Notes: a model not told the origin generated them from the letters alone. A DNA stretch of 64,000 bases from Erythrobacter sp. JK5 (GCF_018205975.1 NZ_CP073577.1:434001-498000), one strand, 5' to 3'. Positions 8,702-16,913 are shown, numbered from the stretch's first letter. Numbers and translations are program-made.

Positions 8702-11236
8702 CTAGAGCTCCCTTAACGCCTGGGCGGGTTTCGCACGCAACAGCGGCAGCGACCCGCCCAGCGCGAAGGCGAGCACCATGACGAGGCCGAGGCCGAGCAC
8801 CGCGAACACTTCGCCCCAGTCGGGCAGCCAGTCGAATTCGAACAGCTGGGTGATGATTACCCAGCCCAGCGCCGATCCAAGCGCGAGCGCAACCAGTGCG
8901 AGCGCGAGCGCGATCAGCCCGTATTCTGCCAGCTGCATCGCGAGGATCTGCCGCCGGCTCGCGCCGAGCACGCGCAGCACCACGGTATCATACATCCGCG
9001 CCGCACGGGCGGCGGCGATCGCGCCCATCAGCACCGCCAGCCCGGCCAGCACCGCCACGGCGGCGGCGGACAGCGTGGCGAGGCCGACCTGCTCCAGGAT
9101 CGTGCGTGCCTCGCGCAGCACTTCGCCGACCTCGATCACGGAACTCGACGGGAAGTCGCGCACCAGTGCGCGCAGCAATTCTCCGCGCAAGGCGGAGTCG
9201 GCATCATCGGGCAGGTCGACCGTCGCGGCGAGATTGTGCGGTGCGTCCGCAATCGCGGCTTCGGAGAACACCAGCGCGTAATTGAAACCCATGCTTTCCC
9301 AGTCGATCGTGCGCAGGTTCGCGACCCGCGCGGTCCGTTCGACCCCGAGGATACCGACCGTCAGCATATTGCCGACCTCGATCCCAGCCGCTTCGGCGAA
9401 ATCCGCGTCGATCGAAACGAACGCGTCGTCAGTCCCGGAGTCCCACCATTCGCCGTCGGTCAGACTGTTGCCGGGTGGAAGCGTGTCCGAATAGGTCAGC
9501 CCGCGCTCGCCGCGCAGCGCCCAGGCTCCGTCGGGGATTTCCTCAAGATCGGCGACGCGGATCATGTCGCCTTGCGGGCCGTAGGCAAGCACCGCGCCGC
9601 GCATGGTCGGGACCGCGCGGACCGACGCCTCGGGGAAGCGTTCGGCGATCAGACCGGCAAACCGGTCCTGGCCGTCGCGCGGGATGTCGAGCACGAAATA
9701 GTCGGGCGCTTCCTGCGGCACGCGGCTCTGGATATTGCCGTCGATCGCGCTCTGGATCGCGGCCAGCAGAACGAAGGCGGCGAGCCCGAATCCGAGCGCC
9801 GTCACCAGCGCCCCGGTCGGCGCTCCGGGCCGGTGGATGTTCGAAAGTGCGCTGCGCAGCAACGGGTTCGACGGGCGCGGGATGCGGCGCGCAATGGTGC
9901 GCATCACCAAGCCGAGCCCGGCGAGCACGATCAGTGCGCCGCCTGCCCCGGCGAGGAACCCGGCCGAAAGCTGCGGCTGATCGGTGGTGATCAGAGCCAG
10001 CGCGCAGATCGCCGCAATCCCCGCGGCGGTGGCGAGGATCGCGCGCCGGTCGCGCGCCAGCGGCACCACCCGCGATCGCATCAGCGCCATCGCCGGAAAA
10101 CTGCGCGCGCGCAGCAGGGGAGCGGCGGCAAAGGCGAAAGCGACCAGCAGGCCGTAAGCCCCCGCGAGCAGCAGCGGCGCTGGCTCGATCACAAACCCGC
10201 TTTCGACCGGCAGCAACCCTTCGAGCGCGGCCCCAAGCAGCGGGGTGACGAGGATCCCGACCGCAAGCCCGGCAGCACTGCCCACTGCGGCGGCGACCGC
10301 GATCTGCAGCGCGTAGATGCGCACGATATCGCGCGAGGACGCACCCAGCACCTTGAGCGTCGCGATCCCGTTGCGTCGCGCGTCGAGATACGAAGACACT
10401 CCTCCGGCTATCCCGATCCCGGCGATCACCAGCGCCGCAAGGCCCACCAGCGTCAGGAAATCGCTCATCTGCCGGACGAACCGGTCCGCGCCGGGCGATG
10501 CGCGGTCGCGGTTGCGGAAATCGAACCCGGCATTGGGGAACGCCTCGGTCAACGCTTCCTCTATCGCTTCGGGGTCCTGGCCCGGATTCTCGAAGGCGAC
10601 GCGGTACTTGCTCTGGTAGAGCGATCCGGGCTGGATCAGCCCGGCTTTCATTGGAATATCCTTGGCGACGATCACCGTCGGGCCGAGCTGGAATCCTTCC
10701 GACAGGCGATCGGGCTCGTTGGCGATGATCCCGGCCGCCGTGAGCGTGACGGTGCCGACGCTGAATGTGTCGCCAACCGCGATCCCCAGCCGGTCGATCG
10801 CACCCTGCGCGAGCCAGGCGTCGGTCCCGTTCGGCGCTCCGGTGGCGCGCCCTTCGCTGAGGTCGAGCGTGCCGTACAGCGGCCATTTGTCGTCGACCGC
10901 CTTTAGCTCCACCGGAGCGGCCGCGTCCGTTGCGGAAGCCATGGCCTGCAGGCGATACCCGCCCGAGATCACGCCGTATTCGCCGAGCGCAGCCTGTTCC
11001 TCCGCCGAAAGGTCGCGCTGCCACACCTCGATTTCGAGATCGCCACCGAGCAATTCCTGCCCGCTCGCGGCGAGCTCGCGCTCGATCGCGGCGGTCAGCG
11101 TGCCGATCGCCGCAAGCGCCGCTGTGCCGAGGAAGATGCACACCAGCAGCAGGCGCAGCCCGCGAAACCGCGCGTTGAGATCGCGCCGCGCGATCTTCCA
11201 TGCCGCGCCCCAGGACAGGCCGGTTGCGTCGCTCAT
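8702..11236 (-). CDS. FtsX-like ABC transporter permease (YbbP-like)
   Basis: 844 residues with the double-FtsX architecture of YbbP-type permeases. It has an N-terminal anchor helix (about 25-47), a periplasmic MacB-like domain to about residue 245, an FtsX triplet of helices (about 257-385), a further helix block (about 400-490), a second periplasmic domain (about 500-690), and a last FtsX unit (about 705-844) ending PLLRAKPAQALREL. It is translationally coupled to its ATPase by an ATGA overlap (11233-11236). The pair divergent from a GDSL esterase is the ybbA-ybbP-tesA arrangement, thought to act in envelope lipid or lipoprotein handling. The substrate is unproven. Confidence 0.9.
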   Translation of the reverse strand: MSDATGLSWGAAWKIARRDLNARFRGLRLLLVCIFLGTAALAAIGTLTAAIERELAASGQELLGGDLEIEVWQRDLSAEEQAALGEYGVISGGYRLQAMASATDAAAPVELKAVDDKWPLYGTLDLSEGRATGAPNGTDAWLAQGAIDRLGIAVGDTFSVGTVTLTAAGIIANEPDRLSEGFQLGPTVIVAKDIPMKAGLIQPGSLYQSKYRVAFENPGQDPEAIEEALTEAFPNAGFDFRNRDRASPGADRFVRQMSDFLTLVGLAALVIAGIGIAGGVSSYLDARRNGIATLKVLGASSRDIVRIYALQIAVAAAVGSAAGLAVGILVTPLLGAALEGLLPVESGFVIEPAPLLLAGAYGLLVAFAFAAAPLLRARSFPAMALMRSRVVPLARDRRAILATAAGIAAICALALITTDQPQLSAGFLAGAGGALIVLAGLGLVMRTIARRIPRPSNPLLRSALSNIHRPGAPTGALVTALGFGLAAFVLLAAIQSAIDGNIQSRVPQEAPDYFVLDIPRDGQDRFAGLIAERFPEASVRAVPTMRGAVLAYGPQGDMIRVADLEEIPDGAWALRGERGLTYSDTLPPGNSLTDGEWWDSGTDDAFVSIDADFAEAAGIEVGNMLTVGILGVERTARVANLRTIDWESMGFNYALVFSEAAIADAPHNLAATVDLPDDADSALRGELLRALVRDFPSSSVIEVGEVLREARTILEQVGLATLSAAAVAVLAGLAVLMGAIAAARAARMYDTVVLRVLGASRRQILAMQLAEYGLIALALALVALALGSALGWVIITQLFEFDWLPDWGEVFAVLGLGLVMVLAFALGGSLPLLRAKPAQALREL

Positions 11237-11940
11237 TCGGCGGCCTGCGCGATCGCCCTCGTATCGGAAACGATCACCCCGTCGGCCATTGTCAGCACCC
11301 GCTCGCAGCGTTCGGCGAGGTGGCGGTCATGGGTGATGACCAGCAGCGTCGCCCCGGTCTCGGCTCGGCGCGCAAACAGCAGTTCGATAATTTCCTCTCC
11401 GGTCGCGACGTCGAGATTGCCGGTTGGTTCGTCGGCGAAGATCAGCTGCGGGCGCGGGGCCGTGGCGCGGGCGATGGCGACGCGCTGTTGCTCGCCACCC
11501 GAAAGCTGGGTCGGGTAATGCCCGGTGCGATGGCCCAGTCCCACCGCCTCGAGTTCGGCGACCGCGCGCGGCGAGGCGTCGTCCGCGCCCGCGAGTTCCA
11601 TCGGGGTCGCGACATTTTCGGCCGCGGTCATGGTCGGCAGCAGGTGGAAGGCCTGCAGCACGATCCCGATCCGTCCCCGGCGCGCTGCCGCCAGCCCGTC
11701 TTCGCTCATCCCGGCGAAATCCTGCCCGGCGACGGTCAGGGTGCCGCCGCTGGCGCGTTCTAGGCCGGACAGCACCGCCATCAGCGAGCTCTTGCCCGAA
11801 CCCGACGGCCCGAGCAGCGCGACCACTTCGCCCTGTTCGATATCGATATCGATTCCACGCAGGATATCGACCGGCGCGACGGCGCTGCCGAGCGTCAGAG
11901 TGAGATTACGGGCGGAAATGGCGGGGAGAGGCTTTGTCAC
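11233..11940 (-). CDS. ABC transporter ATP-binding protein (YbbA/LolD-like)
   Basis: 235 residues with Walker A GPSGSGKS (near residue 45), the signature LSGGEQQRVAIARA (about 145), Walker B LIFADEPTGNLD (about 165) and the His switch in LLVITHDRHLA. These mark the MacB/LolD/YbbA subfamily that powers FtsX-type permeases without direct substrate transport. The start is taken as GTG at 11940, giving the short family N-terminus. Longer in-frame starts run into the divergent esterase gene and encode unrelated sequence. The permease gene overlaps its stop by 4 bases. Confidence 0.9.
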   Translation of the reverse strand: MTKPLPAISARNLTLTLGSAVAPVDILRGIDIDIEQGEVVALLGPSGSGKSSLMAVLSGLERASGGTLTVAGQDFAGMSEDGLAAARRGRIGIVLQAFHLLPTMTAAENVATPMELAGADDASPRAVAELEAVGLGHRTGHYPTQLSGGEQQRVAIARATAPRPQLIFADEPTGNLDVATGEEIIELLFARRAETGATLLVITHDRHLAERCERVLTMADGVIVSDTRAIAQAAE

Positions 11941-11999
11941 TGGTTCCAGATGGCATAGGGGTGGGCGCTCAACAAGATACCCAACCGGAAGGTCGATAG

Positions 12000-12737
12000 A
12001 TGCAGGATCGCGCTTGGTCGAAAACTCTGGGTCTGGCGCTCGGCGCACTCGCGGCAATGGGCTTGGCGGCGTGTAGTGACAATGCGGCGGATGCGCCCGC
12101 GGTTCCCGCCGAATCCGCGGCGTCGGCGGACGGCGGGGGCGACCTGCCCGAAATCCCGGTGATGGGGCCGGAACGGCGGATCATCGCCTTCGGAGACAGC
12201 CTGTTCGCAGGATACCGCCTTGCCGAGGAGGAAGGATACCCCGAACGGCTCGAAGCGGCGCTGCGGGCGGGCGGCATCAATGCGCGCGTGGTCGACGCCG
12301 GCGTGTCGGGCGATACCAGCGCGGCGGGCCGCCAGCGGCTCGCCTTCACGCTCGATGCGCAGGACGTGAAACCCGATCTGTTCATCCTGGAACTTGGCGG
12401 CAACGATCTGCTGCGCGGACTTTCTCCGGCGGAAACCCGCGCCAATTTCGAAGCGATGCTCGACGACCTGAAGCGGCGCGAAATCCCGGTGCTGCTGATG
12501 GGCATGCGCGCGCCGGCCAACTACGGCGGCGAGTTCCAGGCGCAGTTCGATGCGCTGTATGGCGATCTGGCGCGCGATTACGATGTGGCGCTGATCCCGT
12601 TCTGGCTAGAGGACATCTACCGCGACCCGAGCCTGTTCCAGTCCGATCGCATCCACCCGACCGCCGAGGGGATCGAAAAGCTGGTCGCCTCGACGCTGGA
12701 CGAGGTGAAAAACGCGCTGCCGGAAGACGAAGGATAA
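12000..12737 (+). CDS. Arylesterase / TesA-like GDSL lysophospholipase, lipoprotein
   Basis: 245 residues of the SGNH hydrolase family. An N-terminal signal ends in lipobox GLAAC (about residue 25), so it is a membrane-anchored periplasmic lipoprotein. An Ala-rich linker precedes block I (IIAFGDSLFAGY, nucleophile Ser), block II (GVSGDTSAAG), block III (LELGGNDLLRG) and block V (SDRIHPTAEG, catalytic Asp/His). E. coli TesA hydrolyses thioesters, lysophospholipids and aryl esters. It is divergent from the YbbA/YbbP-like transporter; starts are 60 bases apart, so the promoters overlap. Confidence 0.9.
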   Translation: MQDRAWSKTLGLALGALAAMGLAACSDNAADAPAVPAESAASADGGGDLPEIPVMGPERRIIAFGDSLFAGYRLAEEEGYPERLEAALRAGGINARVVDAGVSGDTSAAGRQRLAFTLDAQDVKPDLFILELGGNDLLRGLSPAETRANFEAMLDDLKRREIPVLLMGMRAPANYGGEFQAQFDALYGDLARDYDVALIPFWLEDIYRDPSLFQSDRIHPTAEGIEKLVASTLDEVKNALPEDEG

Positions 12738-12764
12738 TCCGCGATTTGCTGCGTTCGCGGGCGC

Positions 12765-13853
12765 TCACAAACGTTCGAGTTCTCCGTTCGACACCCGCCA
12801 CACCGCCGCCTCCGCCTCGATCTCGGCGAACGGGGCCAGTTCGGTACCTGTCATCCACACCTGCGCCCTTCCGATGCGCAGGCGGCGAAACAGTTCGGAG
12901 CGGCGGCCCGGATCGAGATGCGCGGCGACCTCGTCGAGCAGCAGCACGCTCGGCCGCCCCGAGGCGGCGAGTACGCCATGGGCCAGCGTGATCGCGATCA
13001 GCATAGCTTTCTGCTCGCCGGTCGAACACGTGGCGGCGGCATGGCCTGAAACGGCCATAACCACGTCGAGCTCGTCGCGATGAGGTCCGGAAAGCGCGCG
13101 CCCCGCTGCGCGGTCGCGCCGGCGCTCCCGCGCGAGGCTGGCGAGCAGCTCGGCGACATCGGTCGGACCGCCGGGGCGATAGCTCAGGATCGGGCGCGCG
13201 AAAGGTTCCGGGGGCAGCGCGGAAAGCTCGTCCGCCAGCAAGGCGATCAGCCGCGAACGGTGGGCCGAGACGACGGCGCCGTGCTGCGCGGCCTGTGCCT
13301 CGATCGCGTCGAGCCAGCGCGCATCGCCGCCGGTCTCGAGCAGCTTATTGCGTTCGCGCAGCGCGGCCTCGAGGCTGGTCACATGCTTGGCGTGACCCGG
13401 TTCGATTGCCAGCGCCATCCGGTCGACGAAGCGCCGCCGCGCGCCTGCGCTGTCGGTGAACAGCCCGTCCATCGAAGGGGTCAGCCACGATATCGCGAGC
13501 CATTCGCTGAGCGCCGAGGCGGTTGCCTCCGCCCCGTTGATGCGCACCATTCGGCGGGTGGGGCGCTCGGGCTCGGTGAAGGTGCCGAGCCGGGCGGAGG
13601 TCTGCCCCTGTTCGACCAGGCTCGCACCGATCGCGAAGACACCCGGTTCGGCATCAGGGGTCTTGCGCAAGGCGAGATCGGCGAGCTGCGCGCGCCTGAG
13701 GCCGCGCCCCGGGCTGAGCAGCGAGATCGCCTCGAGCACATTGGTTTTCCCCGCGCCGTTTTCACCCACCAGCAGGTTGAACTGCGCCGAATCCGACAGC
13801 TCGCTCGCGGCGTGGTTGCGAAAATTCTGAAGGGTGATCTTGGTCAGCGCCAT
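12765..13853 (-). CDS. recF: DNA replication/repair protein RecF
   Basis: 362 residues, usual RecF length. It loads RecA at single-strand gaps with RecO and RecR. The start at 13853 gives MALTKITLQNFRNH, the family's opening. The Walker A VGENGAGKTNVLEA lies near residue 31, the RecF-specific GPHRDELDV near 270, the ABC-type signature region STGEQKAMLIAITLAHG near 293 and Walker B SVLLLDEVAAHLD near 323. It is not next to dnaA, dnaN or gyrB here. The GDSL esterase converges on its 3' end. Confidence 0.95.
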   Translation of the reverse strand: MALTKITLQNFRNHAASELSDSAQFNLLVGENGAGKTNVLEAISLLSPGRGLRRAQLADLALRKTPDAEPGVFAIGASLVEQGQTSARLGTFTEPERPTRRMVRINGAEATASALSEWLAISWLTPSMDGLFTDSAGARRRFVDRMALAIEPGHAKHVTSLEAALRERNKLLETGGDARWLDAIEAQAAQHGAVVSAHRSRLIALLADELSALPPEPFARPILSYRPGGPTDVAELLASLARERRRDRAAGRALSGPHRDELDVVMAVSGHAAATCSTGEQKAMLIAITLAHGVLAASGRPSVLLLDEVAAHLDPGRRSELFRRLRIGRAQVWMTGTELAPFAEIEAEAAVWRVSNGELERL

Positions 13854-13913
13854 GGGAGAGCGCGGGTTAGCATGCGGCTCACGCAAGGCCACCAAAAAGG
13901 CCGATCCCAAGAC

Positions 13914-13931
13914 GTGGGGAAATTTCCCAAC
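13914..13931. promoter_or_regulatory. Dyad-symmetric candidate enhancer (upstream activating site)
   Basis: A perfect 12-bp palindrome GGGAAATTTCCC (13917-13928) extends with one mismatch to 18 bases. Its centre is about 96 bases before the GC of the -12 element at 14018, about 108 before the predicted start site. That is where a bacterial enhancer-binding protein such as PspF would bind. The distance and symmetry are seen; the role is inference. Confidence 0.5.
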
Positions 13932-14002
13932 CTTTCGGATTGATGAACGAGCAGTTCAGCTACCCTGCGAGTCGAAACCGCAGAATTCTGCCGTTTTTTG
14001 AG

Positions 14003-14021
14003 TTTGGCACACCTCCTGCAA
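14003..14021 (+). promoter_or_regulatory. Sigma-54 (RpoN) -24/-12 promoter
   Basis: TTTGGCACACCTCCTGCAA has the invariant GG (14006-14007) and GC (14018-14019) separated by exactly 10 bases, and it matches the consensus TGGCAC-N5-TTGCA at all but one core position. It lies 65 bases before the first micropeptide ATG, giving a leader of about 50 nt with AAGGAG before the start. Psp operons in enterobacteria use this promoter class. Confidence 0.75.
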
Positions 14022-14083
14022 TGTGTTCAGCATCCAACGGGAACATCCCCAAGGAACCGAAAAACACTCGAAGGAGACCTCAA

Positions 14084-14197
14084 ATGACTGCCACCACCGT
14101 TTCGACCCGCCTCGCCGCCGCCGCGTTTTCCGTGATCCTGTCGGCCGCTTTCTTCGCTTACGCGATCGTCCCCGCCACTCCCACGCTCGTTGCCTGA
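14084..14197 (+). CDS. Small single-helix membrane peptide, paralog 1 of 3
   Basis: 37 residues: a short polar N-terminus with one Arg, a hydrophobic Ala/Phe-rich helix (about residues 9-28), then AIVPATP and a short tail. AAGGAG lies 8 bases before the ATG. Between the shared Arg and the end, 20 of 29 aligned residues are identical to the second peptide and the AIVPATP end recurs in the third. That conservation, in three tandem short frames each with its own ribosome site, argues for real genes. It is first after the sigma-54 promoter and upstream of a PspC-domain gene. I recognise no named family; a role in envelope stress is inferred from context. Confidence 0.65.
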   Translation: MTATTVSTRLAAAAFSVILSAAFFAYAIVPATPTLVA

Positions 14198-14230
14198 TCC
14201 GGCACGGCTTCACCCGAAAGGACCCTCACC

Positions 14231-14344
14231 ATGTTCGGTACCAACACTGGAATTCGATTTGCTTCGGCCGCCTTCTCGCTGATCGTTTCGGCAGTCTTCT
14301 TTGCCTACGCGATCATCCCGGCCAGCCCCGGCCTGATGGCATAA
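14231..14344 (+). CDS. Small single-helix membrane peptide, paralog 2 of 3
   Basis: 37 residues, same length and layout as the first peptide: polar start, Arg at residue 9, helix with AAFS and SAVFFAYAIIPASP, and tail ending MA. GAAAGGA lies about 12 bases before the ATG, and the gene starts 33 bases after the first peptide's stop. Substitutions against paralog 1 are conservative (V/I, L/F, S/T), the pattern expected of selection on a membrane helix. Function unknown. Confidence 0.65.
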   Translation: MFGTNTGIRFASAAFSLIVSAVFFAYAIIPASPGLMA

Positions 14345-14388
14345 ATCGCCCATCGACCACAATCACGACACACGGAAGGAATAGCACA

Positions 14389-14523
14389 ATGTTCATCTCG
14401 TCCGACCTTGCCAATCGCCTGCTAGCCGCGGCATCGGCTCTGGTCGTTACCGCACTGGCCATGGCGACCGCGATCGTCCCGGCCACGCCCAACGCTCCGC
14501 TGATGATGGGAGTCCTCGCATGA
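14389..14523 (+). CDS. Small single-helix membrane peptide, paralog 3 of 3
   Basis: 44 residues, the most diverged of the set. It keeps the Arg before the helix (NRLLAAASALVV), the small-residue face and ATAIVPATP, then has a longer tail (NAPLMMGVLA). GGAAGGA precedes the ATG by 8 bases. Its TGA overlaps the ATG of the PspC-domain gene (ATGA at 14520-14523), so the two are translationally coupled. That coupling is the strongest link between the peptides and PspC function. Confidence 0.65.
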   Translation: MFISSDLANRLLAAASALVVTALAMATAIVPATPNAPLMMGVLA

Positions 14524-14735
14524 ACAACGTCACTCGCAAATCGGACGGTACCCCCCCGTCGAAGGGCTTCCGGCTCGACAAGACCAACGCCAAGCTTGCC
14601 GGTGTGTGCGGCGGGATCGCCAGCTACGCCAATATCGATCCGATGCTGGTTCGCCTCGGCTTCGTGATCGGCGCGCTGGTCAGCTTCGGCACCGTCGCCA
14701 TCGTCTACCTCGCGATCGCGCTGATCGCCGACTGA
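14520..14735 (+). CDS. PspC-domain small membrane protein
   Basis: 71 residues consisting of a single PspC domain. A basic N-terminus is followed by FRLDKTNAKLAGVCGGIASY (about residues 17-36), the family signature in which AGVCGGIA starts the amphipathic segment. One transmembrane helix follows (about 44-68, rich in Ile/Val/Ala). In E. coli PspC senses inner-membrane stress and helps release PspF from PspA. This protein lacks the extended cytoplasmic C-terminus of enterobacterial PspC. It is the last gene of the sigma-54-type operon with the three micropeptides and is coupled to the third by an ATGA overlap. Confidence 0.85.
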   Translation: MNNVTRKSDGTPPSKGFRLDKTNAKLAGVCGGIASYANIDPMLVRLGFVIGALVSFGTVAIVYLAIALIAD

Positions 14736-14815
14736 GTGCGTAGCTAACGAAAAAGCGGATCCCGGTTTCGGTCTGACAGTTTTTGGCCGCTACGCACCGA
14801 TCTGAACCAAACCGG

Positions 14816-14840
14816 GAGGGGCCCACGCGGCCCCTCTCTT
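14816..14840. terminator. Hairpin terminator between pspC-like gene and convergent SDR
   Basis: Perfect 8-bp stem GAGGGGCC / GGCCCCTC (14816-14823 and 14829-14836) with a 5-base loop, followed by TCTT on the plus strand. It lies within a larger arrangement: CCCGGTTT at 14761-14768 pairs with AAACCGGG at 14809-14816. It probably ends the micropeptide-pspC transcript, and may serve both strands. Confidence 0.6.
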
Positions 14841-14845
14841 GATTC

Positions 14846-15628
14846 CTACATCGCCGAAATGCCGCCATCGAGCTTGATCTCGGCCCCGGTCATGAAACGA
14901 CTTTCGTCGCTCGCCAGATAGACCACCGCATTGGCGATATCGTTCGGCTCGCCGACGAACCTGAGCGGGATCTGCCGCGCCAGCTTTTCCAGAAGCACAT
15001 CCTTGTCGAGCGCATGCGCCTTGGCGGTGCCGTCCAGGATCGGGGTGTCGACGAAGGTCGGGTGGACCGAATTGCAGCGGATCTGCATGTTCTGCTTGGC
15101 GCAGTGCAGTGCGATCGATTTCGACAGCATCCACACAGCGGCCTTGGACGAGTTGTAGGCCGGCATCGTGTCGCTCGCGATCAGGCCCGCGATCGAGCTG
15201 ATGTTGATGATCGAACCCGGCGCATGCTCGCGCATCAGCGGCAGCGCCTTCTGGCAGCCGTGAAAGATCGAATTGACGTTGATGTCGAAACAACGCTGCC
15301 AGTCATCGAACGTGCAGGTCTCGATATTGCCCGCGACCCCGATTCCGGCATTGTTGACGAGTACGTTGAGTCCGCCGAGCTTCTCGCGCGCGGCATCGAT
15401 CGCGGCCTCCCACTGGGCGGGATCGGTCACGTCATGCGCGATCGCATGGGCCGTGCCTTCGCCCATCTCGGCGTTGACGATTGCCGCCGTTTCCGCTGCG
15501 CCTTCGCCGTTGATGTCGGTGGCGAGCACCCGCGCGCCTTCCTGCGCCAGCCGGATGCAATGCGCGCGCCCCAATCCCTGCGCGCCGCCGGTGACCAGTG
15601 CCAGTTTGCCTTCGCAGCGTTTCGTCAT
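14846..15628 (-). CDS. SDR family oxidoreductase
   Basis: 260-residue classical SDR: TGGAQGLGRA (near residue 13), NNAGIG (about 93), NISSIAG catalytic Ser (about 145), YNSSK (about 160) and the C-terminal IKLDGGISAM. The start at 15628 overlaps the NUDIX stop by 4 bases (ATGA), and this is the family's normal N-terminus. It resembles cyclopentanol, 3-alpha/beta-hydroxysteroid or glucose dehydrogenase-like members; substrate unknown. It is the last gene of the lemA-TPM-NUDIX operon, where its link to the upstream membrane genes may be only positional. Confidence 0.85.
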   Translation of the reverse strand: MTKRCEGKLALVTGGAQGLGRAHCIRLAQEGARVLATDINGEGAAETAAIVNAEMGEGTAHAIAHDVTDPAQWEAAIDAAREKLGGLNVLVNNAGIGVAGNIETCTFDDWQRCFDINVNSIFHGCQKALPLMREHAPGSIINISSIAGLIASDTMPAYNSSKAAVWMLSKSIALHCAKQNMQIRCNSVHPTFVDTPILDGTAKAHALDKDVLLEKLARQIPLRFVGEPNDIANAVVYLASDESRFMTGAEIKLDGGISAM

Positions 15629-16212
15629 GTCAAACCCTTTCCCAGAAATCCCGGCGTCAACAGCATCGCGATCCGCACGTCGACACCGTGCCCCGCCGCG
15701 CGCCAATCGGCAACGAAGCGTTCGAGATCGGCCAGCGCGACGCGGTGCACGGTGATGTTCTCGCCCTCGGTCCCGCCGCCTTCGCCGACCCGCTCGAGCT
15801 GTGTCGCGCGCAACAACGTGAAGCATTCGGAAACCATGCCGGGCGAGGAATAGTATTCGCCGAGCATGTCGATCCTGCCCGCGCGGTAGCCGGTTTCTTC
15901 CTCGAGCTCGCGCGCGGCGGCCTCGATCGCCGGCTCATCTTCGCTGCCCGCCTGATCCCCGACCAGCCCGGCCGGTATCTCGAGGCAAAAGCAGCCGAGC
16001 GGAACCCGATACTGGCCGACCAGCAGAACGTGCCGCGAGCCGTCCGGGTCCTCGTCGATCGCGATGATCGCCGCGGCGCGGATCCCGCGCGAGCGGCCGA
16101 CATATTCCCACCGCCCGCGCTTCTTCGCGGTGATGAACCTGCCCTGCCACATCAGCTCTTCGGGCTGGTCGGCGTCGGGGTCCTTGACGAATTCCGGGTT
16201 GTCGCGATTCAT
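15625..16212 (-). CDS. NUDIX hydrolase (ADP-ribose pyrophosphatase-like)
   Basis: 195 residues. The NUDIX box lies at about residues 80-115: Gly of AGLVGDQAG, then AAARELEEETGY with the metal-binding Glu cluster. A following Pro/Gly loop and LGEYYSSPGMVSE match the ADP-ribose/GDP-mannose pyrophosphatase subgroup, which hydrolyses nucleoside diphosphates linked to a sugar. The N-terminal strand KKRGRWEYVGRSRGI fits the dimerisation sheet of that group. It lies 12 bases after the last TPM-domain gene and its stop overlaps the SDR start. Confidence 0.88.
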   Translation of the reverse strand: MNRDNPEFVKDPDADQPEELMWQGRFITAKKRGRWEYVGRSRGIRAAAIIAIDEDPDGSRHVLLVGQYRVPLGCFCLEIPAGLVGDQAGSEDEPAIEAAARELEEETGYRAGRIDMLGEYYSSPGMVSECFTLLRATQLERVGEGGGTEGENITVHRVALADLERFVADWRAAGHGVDVRIAMLLTPGFLGKGLT

Positions 16213-16224
16213 GTCGCGTGCGGC

Positions 16225-16899
16225 TTAGACCTCGATCAGCCGATCGGGAAGCTCGTTCTGATCCTCGGCGCCGCGTGGGAAATGCTGCGCGAGAACGAAG
16301 CCGACGTCGCGTACTCCGGCGGCCATGCCTTCGGCGATCTTGCCGTCCTTGATCTCGACCAGCATGTCCGCCATCGCTTCGCCCCACACCTCGGGATCGA
16401 CCTTGGCCGCGATCGGCTCGTCGGCGACGATCTCGGCGCGGTGCTCCTTCATCGACAGGTAGATCAGCACGCCGGTGCGGCCGTGGGTGCGGCGTTCCGC
16501 GCCAACCTTGAAATGCTTGATCGCCTGATCGTGCACGCGCGCGGTCTTGATCGGGGCGGGGACCACCAAGAACCGGAGTGGATCCCACAGGAATATCAGC
16601 GAGGCGAGCGCATAGGTGATGAGACCCAGCGCGATCGTCATGCTCGCCAGCTCGCCGGTGGTCCATTCGTGGCTCCAGCCGCCATAGAATCCATCCCAGA
16701 CATTCATGAACGGCTGCGGGAACAGCGCAAACGCGCTCATCGCGGTAAAGGCCAGCGCCGCCGCCCACAGCTGCACGATATCGCTGTAGCCGTCCGAACG
16801 GTCGGCAAGCACGGTCAGGATTTCGCCCGAGGTTTCGTGCTCGGCCCCGGCGACCGCGTCGGAGACGATCTTGTGTTGGTCTGCTGTCAGATATTTCAT
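16225..16899 (-). CDS. TPM-domain membrane protein, fifth gene of the array
   Basis: 224 residues and the most diverged member. It lacks a signal peptide and opens with MKYLTADQHKIVSDAVAGAEH, a cytoplasmic segment seen in YgcF/YgcG-linked TPM proteins. Two membrane helices follow (about 42-62 and 84-106). The remaining half carries the TPM-like core (RTHGRTGVLIYLSMKEHRAEIVADEPI, and EAMADMLVEIKDGKIAEGM). There is no Gly-rich tail. It begins 14 bases after the fourth array gene, so it is part of the same transcript. The start at 16899 is fixed by homologous sequence; the upstream frame overlaps the previous gene's tail. Confidence 0.85.
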   Translation of the reverse strand: MKYLTADQHKIVSDAVAGAEHETSGEILTVLADRSDGYSDIVQLWAAALAFTAMSAFALFPQPFMNVWDGFYGGWSHEWTTGELASMTIALGLITYALASLIFLWDPLRFLVVPAPIKTARVHDQAIKHFKVGAERRTHGRTGVLIYLSMKEHRAEIVADEPIAAKVDPEVWGEAMADMLVEIKDGKIAEGMAAGVRDVGFVLAQHFPRGAEDQNELPDRLIEV

Positions 16900-16913
16900 G
16901 CCGTACCCCGTTT

